Shown piece after piece: positions 43,045 through 52,551 of a stretch of 64,000 nt of DNA. Numbering within the stretch: the stretch's first letter is position 1; every line of letters starts with the position of its first letter. The position numbers were made by a program, and so were the translations under genes. Below the pieces are notes generated by a model, which saw nothing but the letters and a program-made list of their open reading frames with translations, made no database searches and was not told where the DNA came from. Source of the DNA: Phaeodactylibacter sp. (GTDB taxonomy: Bacteria > Bacteroidota > Bacteroidia > Chitinophagales > Saprospiraceae); assembly GCF_022763345.1 (NCBI RefSeq), contig NZ_JALEGS010000104.1, forward strand, positions 1-64,000, read 5' to 3'.

Positions 43045-43929
43045 TTGGGTAGGAGTCTTGCTATCCTTGTTGCGATTTTGATTGGGCTATGCGTGCCTTC
43101 AGCGGAGTATTTTACATTCGTCATCCGCTACAACCTAATGGTGATGCTGTTCTTTGCCTTTCTGGAGGTGAAGCTTTCATTCCGGCTGTTCCATAGGCTA
43201 CATATTTTTGTGGCAGGGCTTAACCTCGTGTTGCCACTGCTTCTTTATTTTGGCCTCCATCAATGGCAACCAGCTACGGCAGAGGCCGTATTCGCAATAG
43301 CTTCTGCCCCAACTGCGGCTGCAGGTCCGGTCATTGCTGGTTTTCTGGGGGCAGAGGTGGGGTTTGTGACCACCGCCGTGCTGCTCACCAGCCCTATCGT
43401 TGCGCTGGTATTGCCTATTACCGCCAGTACCATTCTGGGAGGAGGAGCTGCTGTGTTTTCTTTTTGGGACATTGCGCTGCCCATAGCTTCCCTGATATTT
43501 ATCCCCCTCCTGGGAAGCCTTCTGCTGCGTAAGCTTTGGATAAAGGGGGCAGATGTCATTAGGAAATACCAGTTTTTATCCTTCCGGTTGTTCCTGATTA
43601 ATGTTTTTATTGCCGCCGCCGCAGCCTCTGCTTACTTCCGGGGGCAGCAGTCAGAAAGTGTAGAAGTTGTTGCAGGCATTGGCGTGGCGATTACTGCCCT
43701 GTGCTTGTTTCAATTCAAATTAGGAGAGTGGCTCGGTCATGGGCACCTGCCACTGGAGACCGGGCTGGCGCTAGGGCGTAAGAATACGATGTTCAGCCTA
43801 TGGCTGGCCCTCACGTATTTCAGCCCTGTAGCAGCCCTTGGCCCCATATTTTACATTCTGGCCCAAAATCTTTACAATTCCTGGCAGATTTACCACTATC
43901 GCCGGTCCGCTGCGGGCTCAAACCCCTGA
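43045..43929 (+). CDS. Bile acid:sodium symporter-family transporter
   Basis: 294 residues with about nine hydrophobic helices. Segments such as APTAAAGPVIAGFLGAEV and LGRKNTMFSLWLALTYFSP resemble the crossing-helix regions of the SBF/ASBT family. The substrate is unknown. The frame begins with a TTG at 43045, two bases after the pyrophosphatase stop, and no ATG is available upstream, so translational coupling is likely. The last 34 bases overlap the convergent S9 peptidase gene. Confidence 0.78.
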   Translation: MGRSLAILVAILIGLCVPSAEYFTFVIRYNLMVMLFFAFLEVKLSFRLFHRLHIFVAGLNLVLPLLLYFGLHQWQPATAEAVFAIASAPTAAAGPVIAGFLGAEVGFVTTAVLLTSPIVALVLPITASTILGGGAAVFSFWDIALPIASLIFIPLLGSLLLRKLWIKGADVIRKYQFLSFRLFLINVFIAAAAASAYFRGQQSESVEVVAGIGVAITALCLFQFKLGEWLGHGHLPLETGLALGRKNTMFSLWLALTYFSPVAALGPIFYILAQNLYNSWQIYHYRRSAAGSNP

Positions 43930-46685
43930 TGAATGCCGCGCTCCAGAGGAGGGACTCCTTTGTCCATCCAATTAGGCATAGGGGCGTTCAGCAGGTAGTA
44001 ATCAAAATACTGCTGCATCCGGCGCATAAAATCTCTCCGGTTTTCCTTGCCCATAACCCAGTGAGGGTTGTCGTTATAATTGAGCAGCCATGCCGGTCTG
44101 CCCAGGCGGCGTAGGGCGACAAAAAACTCAATACCCTGATACCAGGGCACCGCACCATCATCATCATTGTGCAGGATGAGCAAGGGGGTATTGATCTTAT
44201 CGGTATAGAATAGCGGAGAGTTCTCAATATAACGGAGCGGTTTTTCCCAAAGCGTGCCACCAATCCGGCTTTGGCTCTTCTCATACTGGAACATCCGGCT
44301 CAGCCCGCTGCCCCATCGGATGCCGCCGTAGGCAGAAGTCATATTCACAACCGGTGCTCCGGATTCCGCACAAGCGAATAAGTCAGTTTGGGTGATCAGG
44401 TAAGCTACCTGATAGCCGCCCCAGCTGTGGCCTTGTACGCCCAGCCGTTCTTTGTCGATAAATCCCTGGTCTAGCAAGGAAGTGACGCCGGTAGTGATAG
44501 CATCCAAAGCGCTTTCGCCAGGATAACCAATCCGGTAATGGACATCCGGAATGAAAATAACATAACCCCGGCTGGCATAGAAGGGGAAATTGATGATCGA
44601 CCGTGGGTAGGTGGGGGTCCAGTGCCGGTGCAGGCGGTCGGCGTAGCGCTCATAGAAATAGGTCATCATAGGGTACTGAAGCCCGGGGTCAAAGCCCTCT
44701 GGCTTGATAAGAATCCCTTCCATTCTCTGCCCGTCCGCTCCGGTCCAACTGTAGGGCTCAGCCGTACCCCAGCGAAAATCCTGCTGCTGAGGATTAGCCT
44801 CACTGATCTTTTTGAAATTCGATAAATGGTCATTGCTGATCAGTAAGTCAGGAAAGACTTCAAAACTTTCCCGTGTAAAAAGATAAGCATCTGCAATACG
44901 TGCTTTTTGAATCCGCCGTTCATAACTATATGCCCCATACTGCACGCGATCTTTAACGCCCGTGTGGATATTGAACCAGGTATAGCCGGAAGACTTATCC
45001 GCCTCACTAAAGGTGTAGAACAGCATCGGTTTAACTTCCTCTATAGACCGCTCTTCAGGGTCAAGCTTAATGTAGCGGTATTGAGTTCGGGAAGCCCGCC
45101 CTTTGGTCAGATTGTTGGAAGCCAGGCTGCCACTGGGGTCAACCAGCCAGACATCATACCGGTCATACACCAAAAGAAAATCATCATCGGTGGTCCATCC
45201 GGCTGTTCCATGCGGATAAGGGTGCATAGGGTGGTCATCCAGTTCATCATATAGCGGAACCGGTATATCCCGGGCAATTTCCCGGGTTTGCTGGGCTGCA
45301 ATATCGTAAACTGCCCAAGAGGTGTCCGCGACGTTATACCAATAGGCATACTCGCCCATGGGCGACAGCTCAGCATTGCCGGGCAGGTTTTTCACAATAG
45401 GCTGACGTTTGCCGTTTTCTACATCTACCAGATAGAGGTCATGCCTTTGCGGAAAGCCTTCCCAGCTGAGCAGTTGGAGGTAAGGTGAGCCGTCTTTGCC
45501 CAGGGCATAGCGGGCATTGCCTTCGTTGCCAAGGACCAGCTCAGGCATTTGCTCATCTGCCAGCTGCAACAGCCGGCGGGTATCGGTATGAAAAACAGCG
45601 CGGTAGCTTTGCTTTTTCCTTTCCTCCAGCAGCTCCTCTTCGTGGGTGTAGAGACGGGCATCCTGACTGGTCCAAACTTCCACATTAACAATCTCTTCTT
45701 CAAGGAGGGCCGTATCCTGAAGGACCGGGGGCGGGCAGGTGCCAAAGAATAACCGGCTGCCATCTTCTGAAAACTCCAGTTGCCCGTGTTCGCTAATCAG
45801 CCATTGGTCCGGGAGGAAGGCAGCGCTGCTGTCCGCAATAGTGACTGCTTCATCCTGCTGGCTCTTCCAGTGCCAAAGCTGGTAGGGGACCACCCTGAAG
45901 TCGGTTGTATCCTGAATAGCGAGGAAACCGGCCTGCCTGCCGTCTCGGCTCAGGCTCAGTTGGGTATAGTACCCTTTGCCAGTGAGCAGGGGGCTGAGTT
46001 TGGCATCCGGCCCATCGTAGAGATAAATGCCTTCCTGAAATGTAGAATCATCGCCGGTTGAATAAATCAAAAACCTGGGGGATTCTTCAGCTGCAATAAA
46101 GTCCTTTACGAATGGTACAGAGTCTTGCTGCCCGGTACGAAGGTTGCGGATGACCAGCAGGCTGCCATTCTCCTTATTTTCGGGCTTGACTTTAATGCTG
46201 TCGGGCAGGGCGGTGTCCCTGGGAGCAGGCAGGAGCTGATAAGCCATCCAGCCTTCCCATTTTTCAGGCATGATGAAGCGCTTGAGGCGTGGGATTTTTT
46301 CCTGGCGGCCACTGCCCAATTCTAAAATAGAGAGGGTGTCTTTGGGCAGGTCTTTGTCTTTGACCTTTGCGCGCTTTTTAGCTTTCAACGTATCCTCTGC
46401 CGGGCTGATATGAAAGGCCGCAAACCGGCTGTCCGCGCTAAACGCAGCTTTGTGGCTCCGCTCAAAGGACAGGGATTCTGCCTGGCTATGGTTGTAGAGC
46501 ATTAAGGTAGGATCGCCCTGATTGGGTGTGAGTTCGTAACTGACCCAGTTGCCATTGGGCGCGATTGCCTCTTTCTCTATGGTTTTCCAACGGTCAATAA
46601 CTTCAATGGAGAGCGCAGGTTTTTGGGCAAAAACACTTACAGTAAGGCTTAGCAGGAGCAGGGTAGGCAAAGGCTTTAATTGCAT
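43896..46685 (-). CDS. S9-family prolyl oligopeptidase-like secreted peptidase
   Basis: 929 residues from the ATG at 46685, which gives a signal peptide ending LTVSVFAQ. The N-terminal 600 residues are WD-like beta-propeller sequence. The C-terminal alpha/beta hydrolase domain has the nucleophile in VQGHSWGGYQ, the acid in HNDDDGAVPW and the histidine in NDNPHWVMG. Such enzymes cut dipeptides or oligopeptides in the periplasm. A TAnnTTTG box at 46722-46729 supports the start. Confidence 0.92.
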   Translation of the reverse strand: MQLKPLPTLLLLSLTVSVFAQKPALSIEVIDRWKTIEKEAIAPNGNWVSYELTPNQGDPTLMLYNHSQAESLSFERSHKAAFSADSRFAAFHISPAEDTLKAKKRAKVKDKDLPKDTLSILELGSGRQEKIPRLKRFIMPEKWEGWMAYQLLPAPRDTALPDSIKVKPENKENGSLLVIRNLRTGQQDSVPFVKDFIAAEESPRFLIYSTGDDSTFQEGIYLYDGPDAKLSPLLTGKGYYTQLSLSRDGRQAGFLAIQDTTDFRVVPYQLWHWKSQQDEAVTIADSSAAFLPDQWLISEHGQLEFSEDGSRLFFGTCPPPVLQDTALLEEEIVNVEVWTSQDARLYTHEEELLEERKKQSYRAVFHTDTRRLLQLADEQMPELVLGNEGNARYALGKDGSPYLQLLSWEGFPQRHDLYLVDVENGKRQPIVKNLPGNAELSPMGEYAYWYNVADTSWAVYDIAAQQTREIARDIPVPLYDELDDHPMHPYPHGTAGWTTDDDFLLVYDRYDVWLVDPSGSLASNNLTKGRASRTQYRYIKLDPEERSIEEVKPMLFYTFSEADKSSGYTWFNIHTGVKDRVQYGAYSYERRIQKARIADAYLFTRESFEVFPDLLISNDHLSNFKKISEANPQQQDFRWGTAEPYSWTGADGQRMEGILIKPEGFDPGLQYPMMTYFYERYADRLHRHWTPTYPRSIINFPFYASRGYVIFIPDVHYRIGYPGESALDAITTGVTSLLDQGFIDKERLGVQGHSWGGYQVAYLITQTDLFACAESGAPVVNMTSAYGGIRWGSGLSRMFQYEKSQSRIGGTLWEKPLRYIENSPLFYTDKINTPLLILHNDDDGAVPWYQGIEFFVALRRLGRPAWLLNYNDNPHWVMGKENRRDFMRRMQQYFDYYLLNAPMPNWMDKGVPPLERGIHQGFEPAADRR

Positions 46686-46721
46686 GGCTTCAGGTTTGAA
46701 TCGTTTTTCGTTGATCTTTCT

Positions 46722-46729
46722 CAAAAATA
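46722..46729 (-). promoter_or_regulatory. -7 promoter box of the S9 peptidase
   Basis: TATTTTTG on the minus strand matches TAnnTTTG, 37 bases before the ATG at 46685. Confidence 0.5.
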
Positions 46730-46858
46730 ATGTTCACAAATGACTCCTCCTATTTTTTGCGGAGGCTTAAAGGAGGCAATTGGCCATACTCGGGTAAAGA
46801 GCTATTGCTGGCGGCGTAGTTTTTGAGGTGGGCAGAAGGCTTAATCTCTGGGAGTTTG

Positions 46859-46870
46859 GCTCGCGCGAGC
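46859..46870. repeat. Perfect 12-base palindrome
   Basis: GCTCGCGCGAGC in the gap between the S9 peptidase and the CpsB-like gene. May be a protein site or a short hairpin; function unknown. Confidence 0.35.
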
Positions 46871-46920
46871 GTTTGGACACAACGGTATAGCGATAGCGGT
46901 ACCTTAAGCTGTAAAAAAAA

Positions 46921-47655
46921 TTATTGCAATTGCGGGTTTTTGAAACTTTTGCCCCCTAGTAGTTTGGCTATATTCCGATCTTCCAATGTGGCCCTGAGAT
47001 TTTCAGCATGCCGGTCGTGGTGCAGGTCCGTGCCCAAATAATCGATCAGGCCGGCTTTTAGCAGAGCTAAAGCATTTTCCCGGGTGGGCTTGCCATAGTA
47101 TCCGGTCAGGGAAAGCAGGTTGAGTTGGAATTCGCAGCCCCGTTCCTTAAGCTCAGCATACCGCTTAAAGTCTTCTCGGAAGAATAGGTAGCGCTCAGGA
47201 TGGGCCAGCAACGGGCGGTAGCCTTTGGTTTGCAACCGGAATAGGTATTGTTCCAATTTTGGTGGAGCGGATATAAAACTCATTTCCACCAGGACACGAT
47301 TCCCGGGCAAGGTAAGTAGGTCACCTTTTTCAAGCAGAGGCTCAAAGCCTTCGTCCATAAGGTACTCGGCGGCAGCATCAAGGGTAACATTCAGCCCGGC
47401 CGCTTTTATTGCGGTTTGTACCTCCGCAAGTTTCCCCCGTATGATTTCCGGTGTGTTGGGGTAAAGGTCCGCCATAATGTGCGGCGTGGTGATGAGATGG
47501 CGATAGCCCATCTCCTGTAGTTGAGCGATAAGGGAGAGGCTGTCCTCTATATCTTTGGCACCATCATCAATACCGGGCAGCAGGTGAGAATGCATATCTG
47601 TTTCCAGAAATGCGAAATCGCCAAGAGGGGGCGTCTTTTTGAACAGGTTGAACAT
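46921..47655 (-). CDS. CpsB/YwqE-type protein-tyrosine phosphatase (PHP domain)
   Basis: A 244-residue metal-dependent phosphatase. PHP-domain motifs: DMHSHLLPGIDDGA, TTPHIM, AHPERY and GTDLHHDRH. In other bacteria it dephosphorylates the tyrosine autokinase that controls capsule length. No such kinase gene is in the window. It is the last gene of the leftward polysaccharide cluster and has its own -7 box at 47687. Confidence 0.92.
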   Translation of the reverse strand: MFNLFKKTPPLGDFAFLETDMHSHLLPGIDDGAKDIEDSLSLIAQLQEMGYRHLITTPHIMADLYPNTPEIIRGKLAEVQTAIKAAGLNVTLDAAAEYLMDEGFEPLLEKGDLLTLPGNRVLVEMSFISAPPKLEQYLFRLQTKGYRPLLAHPERYLFFREDFKRYAELKERGCEFQLNLLSLTGYYGKPTRENALALLKAGLIDYLGTDLHHDRHAENLRATLEDRNIAKLLGGKSFKNPQLQ

Positions 47656-47686
47656 AGAGGATTATTGCGTTTTTTCAATAACCTCG

Positions 47687-47694
47687 CAAAGGTA
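47687..47694 (-). promoter_or_regulatory. -7 promoter box of the CpsB-like gene
   Basis: TACCTTTG on the minus strand matches TAnnTTTG, 32 bases before the ATG at 47655 and directly after the terminator of the upstream gene. Confidence 0.55.
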
Positions 47695-47702
47695 GGGAAA
47701 AT

Positions 47703-47725
47703 TGCCGGGGGCTTTCCCCCCGGCA
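47703..47725 (-). terminator. Terminator after the UDP-xylose synthase gene
   Basis: Nine-base arms TGCCGGGGG and CCCCCGGCA with a short loop, followed on the minus strand by ATTTT. Confidence 0.8.
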
Positions 47726-47731
47726 GCAACG

Positions 47732-48673
47732 TTAAACTTTTACGACTTCCTTGAAGTATTCCATTGTGATTTTCAGGCCTTCTTCCCGGCTAACCGTAGG
47801 TTCCCAACCCAGGATTTCACGGGCTTTGGTAATATCCGGCTGCCGCACTTTCGGATCGTCTTTGGGTAGTGGCTTGTAAGTGATTTTGGCATCGGGATTG
47901 CCCACGAGCTTCACTACTTCTTCGGCTACTTCTTTGATGGTTATCTCATCCGGATTGCCAATGTTTACTGGTAAGTGGTGGTCACTCATTAGCAGGCGGT
48001 AGATGCCTTCTACCAAATCGGCTACGTAGCAGAAAGATCGGGTCTGTGAGCCATCACCAAAGACGGTAATCCCTTCTCCGCGGATGGCCTGTGAGAAGAA
48101 AGCAGGCAGCGCCCGGCCGTCGTTCACCCGCATGCGCGGGCCGTAGGTGTTGAAAATGCGGATGATCCGGGTTTCCACACCGTGGAAGTTGTGATAAGCC
48201 ATGGTAATGGCTTCCAGGAAGCGCTTGGCTTCGTCGTATACCCCGCGTGGTCCTACTGGATTGACATTGCCCCAGTAGTCTTCTTTTTGCGGGTGGATGA
48301 GCGGGTCGCCGTACACTTCCGAAGTGGAGGCAACAAGGATACGGGCGTTTTTGGCTTTGGCAAGGCCGAGGAGGTTGTGCGTACCCAAAGCTCCGACCTT
48401 CAGGGTTTGGATCGGCATTTTCAGGTAGTCAATGGGGCTGGCAGGGGAAGCAAAGTGCAAGATGTAATCCAGGTCTCCCGGTACATGCACAAACTTCGAA
48501 ACATCGTGGTGGTAGTATTCAAATTCCTTGAGCGGGAACAGATGCTTGATGTTATCGAGGCTGCCCGTCAGGAGGTTGTCCATCCCGATTACATGGCACC
48601 CTTCCTTGATGAAACGGTCGCATAAGTGGGACCCCAAAAAGCCGGCAGCACCGGTAATAAGTATTCTTTTCAT
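47732..48673 (-). CDS. uxs: UDP-glucuronate decarboxylase (UDP-xylose synthase)
   Basis: A 313-residue extended SDR that converts UDP-glucuronate to UDP-xylose. It has the NAD motif TGAAGFLGSH, the catalytic TSEVYGDP and the YxxxK in YDEAKRF, with RIFNTYGPRM and GDGSQTRSFCYV typical of UXS. The upstream gene supplies its substrate. UDP-xylose would feed a surface polysaccharide. Confidence 0.93.
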   Translation of the reverse strand: MKRILITGAAGFLGSHLCDRFIKEGCHVIGMDNLLTGSLDNIKHLFPLKEFEYYHHDVSKFVHVPGDLDYILHFASPASPIDYLKMPIQTLKVGALGTHNLLGLAKAKNARILVASTSEVYGDPLIHPQKEDYWGNVNPVGPRGVYDEAKRFLEAITMAYHNFHGVETRIIRIFNTYGPRMRVNDGRALPAFFSQAIRGEGITVFGDGSQTRSFCYVADLVEGIYRLLMSDHHLPVNIGNPDEITIKEVAEEVVKLVGNPDAKITYKPLPKDDPKVRQPDITKAREILGWEPTVSREEGLKITMEYFKEVVKV

Positions 48674-48710
48674 GGCTGAGATTTAAAGCTTTCGTCTTGT
48701 TGAATAAAAT

Positions 48711-48740
48711 ACCCTCCGCGGCAGGCGCCGGGGAGGGTAG
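48711..48740 (-). terminator. Terminator after UDP-glucose dehydrogenase
   Basis: Eight-base arms TACCCTCC and GGAGGGTA with a GC-rich inner loop, followed on the minus strand by a TTTTATT run. Confidence 0.7.
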
Positions 48741-48745
48741 TGGGT

Positions 48746-50074
48746 TTAAGCCTCTGCTTTTTGCACGACCTTGTTCCGGCCGATGCTATCGTAGTAAAAC
48801 CCTTCAGCTTCCATAACCCTGGGGTCATAGATATTGCGGCCATCAAAAACAACCGGCTCGCTGAGGAGCTCCCGGAGCACCTTGTAACTGGGCGCACGGA
48901 ATACCGGCCATTCAGTAATTACTGCCAGGCTGTCCGAGCCAATTAGCGTTTCGTATTGCTCCTCTGCAAATTGTATCCGGTCGCCAAATACCTGCTTGAC
49001 GTTGTCCATCGCTTCGGGGTCAAAGGCTTTGATGGAAGCGCCCGCATTCAGCAGTTCTTCAATGATGGTAAGTGCGGGGGCTTCACGAATGTCATCGGTA
49101 TTCGGCTTGAAAGCCAGTCCCCAAACGGCGATGGTCTTGCCACTAAGGTTGCCACCGTAGTAGTCGATGATTTTTTTGCTGAGAATATGTTTTTGTTTGT
49201 CATTAACGCCCATCACAGAATTCAGGATCCTAAAGTCATAGCCATTTTCGGCTGCTGTTTTCGCCAATGCCTGAACATCCTTAGGGAAGCAGGAGCCTCC
49301 GTAGCCCACTCCGGGGAAGAGGAACCGCTTGCCAATACGGGAGTCGCTGCCCATTCCGAGGCGGACCATATCTACATTCGCGCCTACCTTTTCGCAGAGG
49401 TTGGCGATTTCATTCATAAAGGAAATGCGGGTGGCCAGGTAAGAGTTGGCAGCGTACTTGGTCATTTCCGCTGAGCGCTCATCCATAAAGTAAACGGGGT
49501 TGCCCTGACGCACGAAAGGCTCATAAAGCCGGGACATGACTTCCTTTGCGCGTTCCGAAGACGTGCCAATTACCACCCGGTCCGGGCGCATGAAATCGTC
49601 AACTGCGACACCCTCCCGGAGAAATTCCGGATTGGATACCACGTCAAACAGGTCTTCAGAAAGCTTGTCGGAAAGTATTGCATGGACTTTCTCAGCCGTA
49701 CCTACGGGTACTGTACTTTTATCGATTACCACAGTGTAGGTGTCTATAATCTCCGATAGATCAGCCGCTACACCCATCACGTAAGAAAGGTCGGCGGAGC
49801 CATCTTCGCCCGGAGGTGTAGGCAGGGCCAGGAAAATAACCTCGGCACCCTGAATCCCTTCGTTCAGATTGGTGGTAAACTTCAGGCGCCCTTGTCTGGT
49901 ATTGCGGTCAAAAAGGATATCGAGCCCGGGCTCGTATATCGGGATTTCGCCCTGCTTTAAGCGTTCTACCTTTTTTTCGTCAATGTCTACGCAAATGACA
50001 TGATTGCCGGTTTCTGCAAAGCAAGTGCCGGTGACAAGCCCTACGTAGCCCGTTCCAATTACTGCAATATTCAT
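48746..50074 (-). CDS. ugd: UDP-glucose 6-dehydrogenase
   Basis: A 442-residue enzyme that oxidises UDP-glucose to UDP-glucuronate. N-terminal Rossmann motif GTGYVGLVTG, the block NPEFLREGVAVDDF, and the catalytic cysteine in GYGGSCFPKD, with the C-terminal WGLAFKPNTDDIREAP. It feeds UXS directly downstream. Confidence 0.95.
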   Translation of the reverse strand: MNIAVIGTGYVGLVTGTCFAETGNHVICVDIDEKKVERLKQGEIPIYEPGLDILFDRNTRQGRLKFTTNLNEGIQGAEVIFLALPTPPGEDGSADLSYVMGVAADLSEIIDTYTVVIDKSTVPVGTAEKVHAILSDKLSEDLFDVVSNPEFLREGVAVDDFMRPDRVVIGTSSERAKEVMSRLYEPFVRQGNPVYFMDERSAEMTKYAANSYLATRISFMNEIANLCEKVGANVDMVRLGMGSDSRIGKRFLFPGVGYGGSCFPKDVQALAKTAAENGYDFRILNSVMGVNDKQKHILSKKIIDYYGGNLSGKTIAVWGLAFKPNTDDIREAPALTIIEELLNAGASIKAFDPEAMDNVKQVFGDRIQFAEEQYETLIGSDSLAVITEWPVFRAPSYKVLRELLSEPVVFDGRNIYDPRVMEAEGFYYDSIGRNKVVQKAEA

Positions 50075-50497
50075 GGTGTTAAGTTATGTTGTAAAGATGA
50101 AGAATGCATATTTGTCTAATGTCTGATACCAGCCGTATATTGCCCTGCTCCCAAACCTGTGGGGCACGGGCTATTTTACAGTCAGTAAGTCTTGACGAAC
50201 GGTACGTCCTCTATATTCTCGATTGGGTGTGCAAACGATTTTGATGGCAAGTCAATACCTTGACCAAAGCTACAAATGCTCCGAAGCCGAACCAGGCAGT
50301 AAAGAAACTGATCCTGCTTTATGCTTCATCGTTCACAGAGCAATAGTGTTGTTCGAAAAGGTGTGGTATCGTAGCTTTTCTAAGGTTTGAAGTAGTGACA
50401 TGCAATTTAGGGTATTAAATTTTCTCATGCAAACCCACCAAAGAGAATTTGCATATGCTGCACCCCAATAATCAGTACGCTACAGTTTAAAGGAATG
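50075..50497. other. Long leader between the antiterminator gene and ugd
   Basis: 423 bases without a gene. A minus-strand TAGCTTTG (50265-50272) fits the -7 consensus and could start a leader of about 190 bases for ugd. I see no strong terminator and no recognised riboswitch. The position downstream of a NusG-like gene suggests a regulated leader; this is inference. Confidence 0.4.
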
Positions 50498-51106
50498 TTA
50501 CAAATAATCCTTAAAACGGCCACCTTTGGGCTCGTTATCGGTCCGTGCACTTCCGGATTTGATTTTCCGGAGCAGGCTCGGGTCAATATCCATGATAAGG
50601 GAGTAGCCCATATTTTCCAGTTCGATCACGAAGTTCTTTTCGTTCTTTTGGTTGAGGAGAATGCCCTTCATTCCGGTAAGGCTTCCACCCAGGATTTCTA
50701 CTTCGTCACCGTTGCAGAGGCTCAAGCTTCTGCTTTCCTGAGCTTCCACCTCAATGTTTTCTCCTACGACAAGACGCAAAACATCAATCTCGGTCTCCGG
50801 TATGGAAATCAGGTTTTTTGACAAACGGACAAAATTGAGCACATCCTGCGTCTCTACCACCCGGATGTACTCGCTCTTTTTGATCTTGACGAACAGGTAG
50901 CAGTTGATCAGCGGGAGCTCCAGGTGTTTTACCTTTCGGGTATACCTGCGGGTGACTTTCTGAAGCGGTAGAAAGTGTTCAACGCCTTTCTTCTTCAGCC
51001 GGTCCGCTACCATTTTCTCGCGCTTGTAGTTGGTATAAATGGCAAACCATCTGCTTTCGATGTTGCTCAGGTGGTTTTCGGGTTGTTGTTGAATCGCAGT
51101 CTTCAT
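50498..51106 (-). CDS. NusG-like specialised antiterminator (UpxY/RfaH type)
   Basis: 202 residues. A NusG N-terminal domain (WFAIYTNYKREKMVADRLKKKG, FLPLQKVTRRY) is followed by a KOW segment (NGDEVEILGGSLTGMKGIL). It resembles UpxY proteins, which in Bacteroides stop premature termination in their own capsule operon. It lies within the polysaccharide cluster, followed by the long leader before ugd and preceded by the HexNAc dehydrogenase. Confidence 0.88.
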   Translation of the reverse strand: MKTAIQQQPENHLSNIESRWFAIYTNYKREKMVADRLKKKGVEHFLPLQKVTRRYTRKVKHLELPLINCYLFVKIKKSEYIRVVETQDVLNFVRLSKNLISIPETEIDVLRLVVGENIEVEAQESRSLSLCNGDEVEILGGSLTGMKGILLNQKNEKNFVIELENMGYSLIMDIDPSLLRKIKSGSARTDNEPKGGRFKDYL

Positions 51107-51177
51107 TGGAGGTCTTTTTGTTTTACGAAATACCAGATTTCAGGACTATGATTTTATGGGGAAAGCCTAACAAAAGG

Positions 51178-52473
51178 CTAGAGCCGCCAGTAAGTCAGTC
51201 CGGCATCTGCACCGGGCTTTTCATAAATGGCTTTGATGTCCATAACAATGGGGTCTTCTTTGCAAATGGACTTGAAGTATTCAAAATCCAGCGATTGATA
51301 GGCCTTGTGGTTGACCGCTACGATAATTGCATCATAATCGTCTGAGGCATTGTCCACGAGCGTCAGCTTGTACTCTTTCGCTACCTCATTCGGAGAAGCG
51401 AAGGGGTCAGTGATGTGCACGTTAATGGAGTACTGCATGATTTCCCTTGCCAGGTCCGCCACTTTGGAGTTGCGAATGTCCGCTACATTTTCCTTAAAGG
51501 TGATGCCCATGATAAGCACCTTGGTCTGACTTGGGTTTTTGCCCCGCTGAATCAACATTTGCGTCAGCCGTTTGGCAATAAAACCAGGCATGCCGTCATT
51601 AATACGGCGTCCACTCAGGATGACCTGAGGGTCATACCCCAATTGTTTGGCTTTGTGCGTGAGGTAGTAAGGGTCCACACCAATGCAGTGCCCGCCCACA
51701 AGGCCAGGGGAGAACTTTAGGAAGTTCCACTTGGTACCAGCTGCCTCAAGCACTTCATTCGTGTCGATTCCCATCATGTCAAAGATGATGGACAGCTCAT
51801 TCACAAATGAAATATTGAGGTCGCGCTGCGTATTCTCAATGACCTTGGCTGCCTCTGCTACTTTGATGGAAGGCGCTTCGTATATTCCCGCCTTGATGAT
51901 GGCGCCATACGTTTTTGAAATTTCTTTCAGGGCTTCCTCATCGCTTCCGGAAACAATCTTCAGAATTTTCTCGATAGTCCGTTCCTTGTCACCCGGATTG
52001 ATGCGTTCAGGAGAGTAACCGATTTTGAAGTCTTTGCCGAGTTTTAGTCCCGATAGTTCCTCCAGAATGGGAAGGCAGTCCTCCTCGGTACAACCTGGGT
52101 AAACGGTGGACTCGAAAATGACATAGTCGCCTTTCTTCAGCACCTTACCCACCGTTTCAGAGGCAGAGAGGACAGGCTTGAGGTTAGGGACTTTGCTTTC
52201 GCTCACTGGCGTAGGGACCGCTATGATGTGAAAGTGGGCCTCTTTAAGCATAGCCGGGTCGGCTGTGAAGGTGATCCGCTTATTGTCAAAAGCGCTGCCT
52301 TCCAGTTCTTCAGAAGGGTCCTCGCCGTTTTTCATCATTTGGATACGGTCTTCGTTGATATCGAAGCCAATCACTTCAAAGTCGCGTGCAAATTCCAGAG
52401 CGAGTGGGAGGCCAACGTAACCAAGGCCAATAACGGAGATTTTTTTCTCGCGGTTTTTTAGTGCATCAAACAT
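51178..52473 (-). CDS. UDP-N-acetylhexosamine 6-dehydrogenase (TviB/WbpA-like)
   Basis: A 431-residue nucleotide-sugar dehydrogenase with VIGLGYVGLPLA, FESTVYPGCTEE, YSPERINPGD and the catalytic cysteine in GLVGGHCIGVDPYYL. These features fit enzymes that oxidise UDP-GlcNAc or its epimers to uronic acids, as in Vi antigen (TviB) and B-band O-antigen (WbpA) synthesis. The product could be the substrate line for the adjacent aminotransferase. Confidence 0.9.
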   Translation of the reverse strand: MFDALKNREKKISVIGLGYVGLPLALEFARDFEVIGFDINEDRIQMMKNGEDPSEELEGSAFDNKRITFTADPAMLKEAHFHIIAVPTPVSESKVPNLKPVLSASETVGKVLKKGDYVIFESTVYPGCTEEDCLPILEELSGLKLGKDFKIGYSPERINPGDKERTIEKILKIVSGSDEEALKEISKTYGAIIKAGIYEAPSIKVAEAAKVIENTQRDLNISFVNELSIIFDMMGIDTNEVLEAAGTKWNFLKFSPGLVGGHCIGVDPYYLTHKAKQLGYDPQVILSGRRINDGMPGFIAKRLTQMLIQRGKNPSQTKVLIMGITFKENVADIRNSKVADLAREIMQYSINVHITDPFASPNEVAKEYKLTLVDNASDDYDAIIVAVNHKAYQSLDFEYFKSICKEDPIVMDIKAIYEKPGADAGLTYWRL

Positions 52474-52519
52474 AAGTAGGGAGTCTTAAGCTTTTTTGTA
52501 TTGGAGAATCTACGGTAGA

Positions 52520-52543
52520 CGGCAGAGGTTATATCCTCTGCCG
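52520..52543 (-). terminator. Strong hairpin between the aminotransferase and the dehydrogenase genes
   Basis: Nine-base arms CGGCAGAGG and CCTCTGCCG with a six-base loop. No T run follows on the minus strand, so it may attenuate or stabilise rather than terminate. Confidence 0.5.
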
Positions 52544-52551
52544 CTTGTCCT

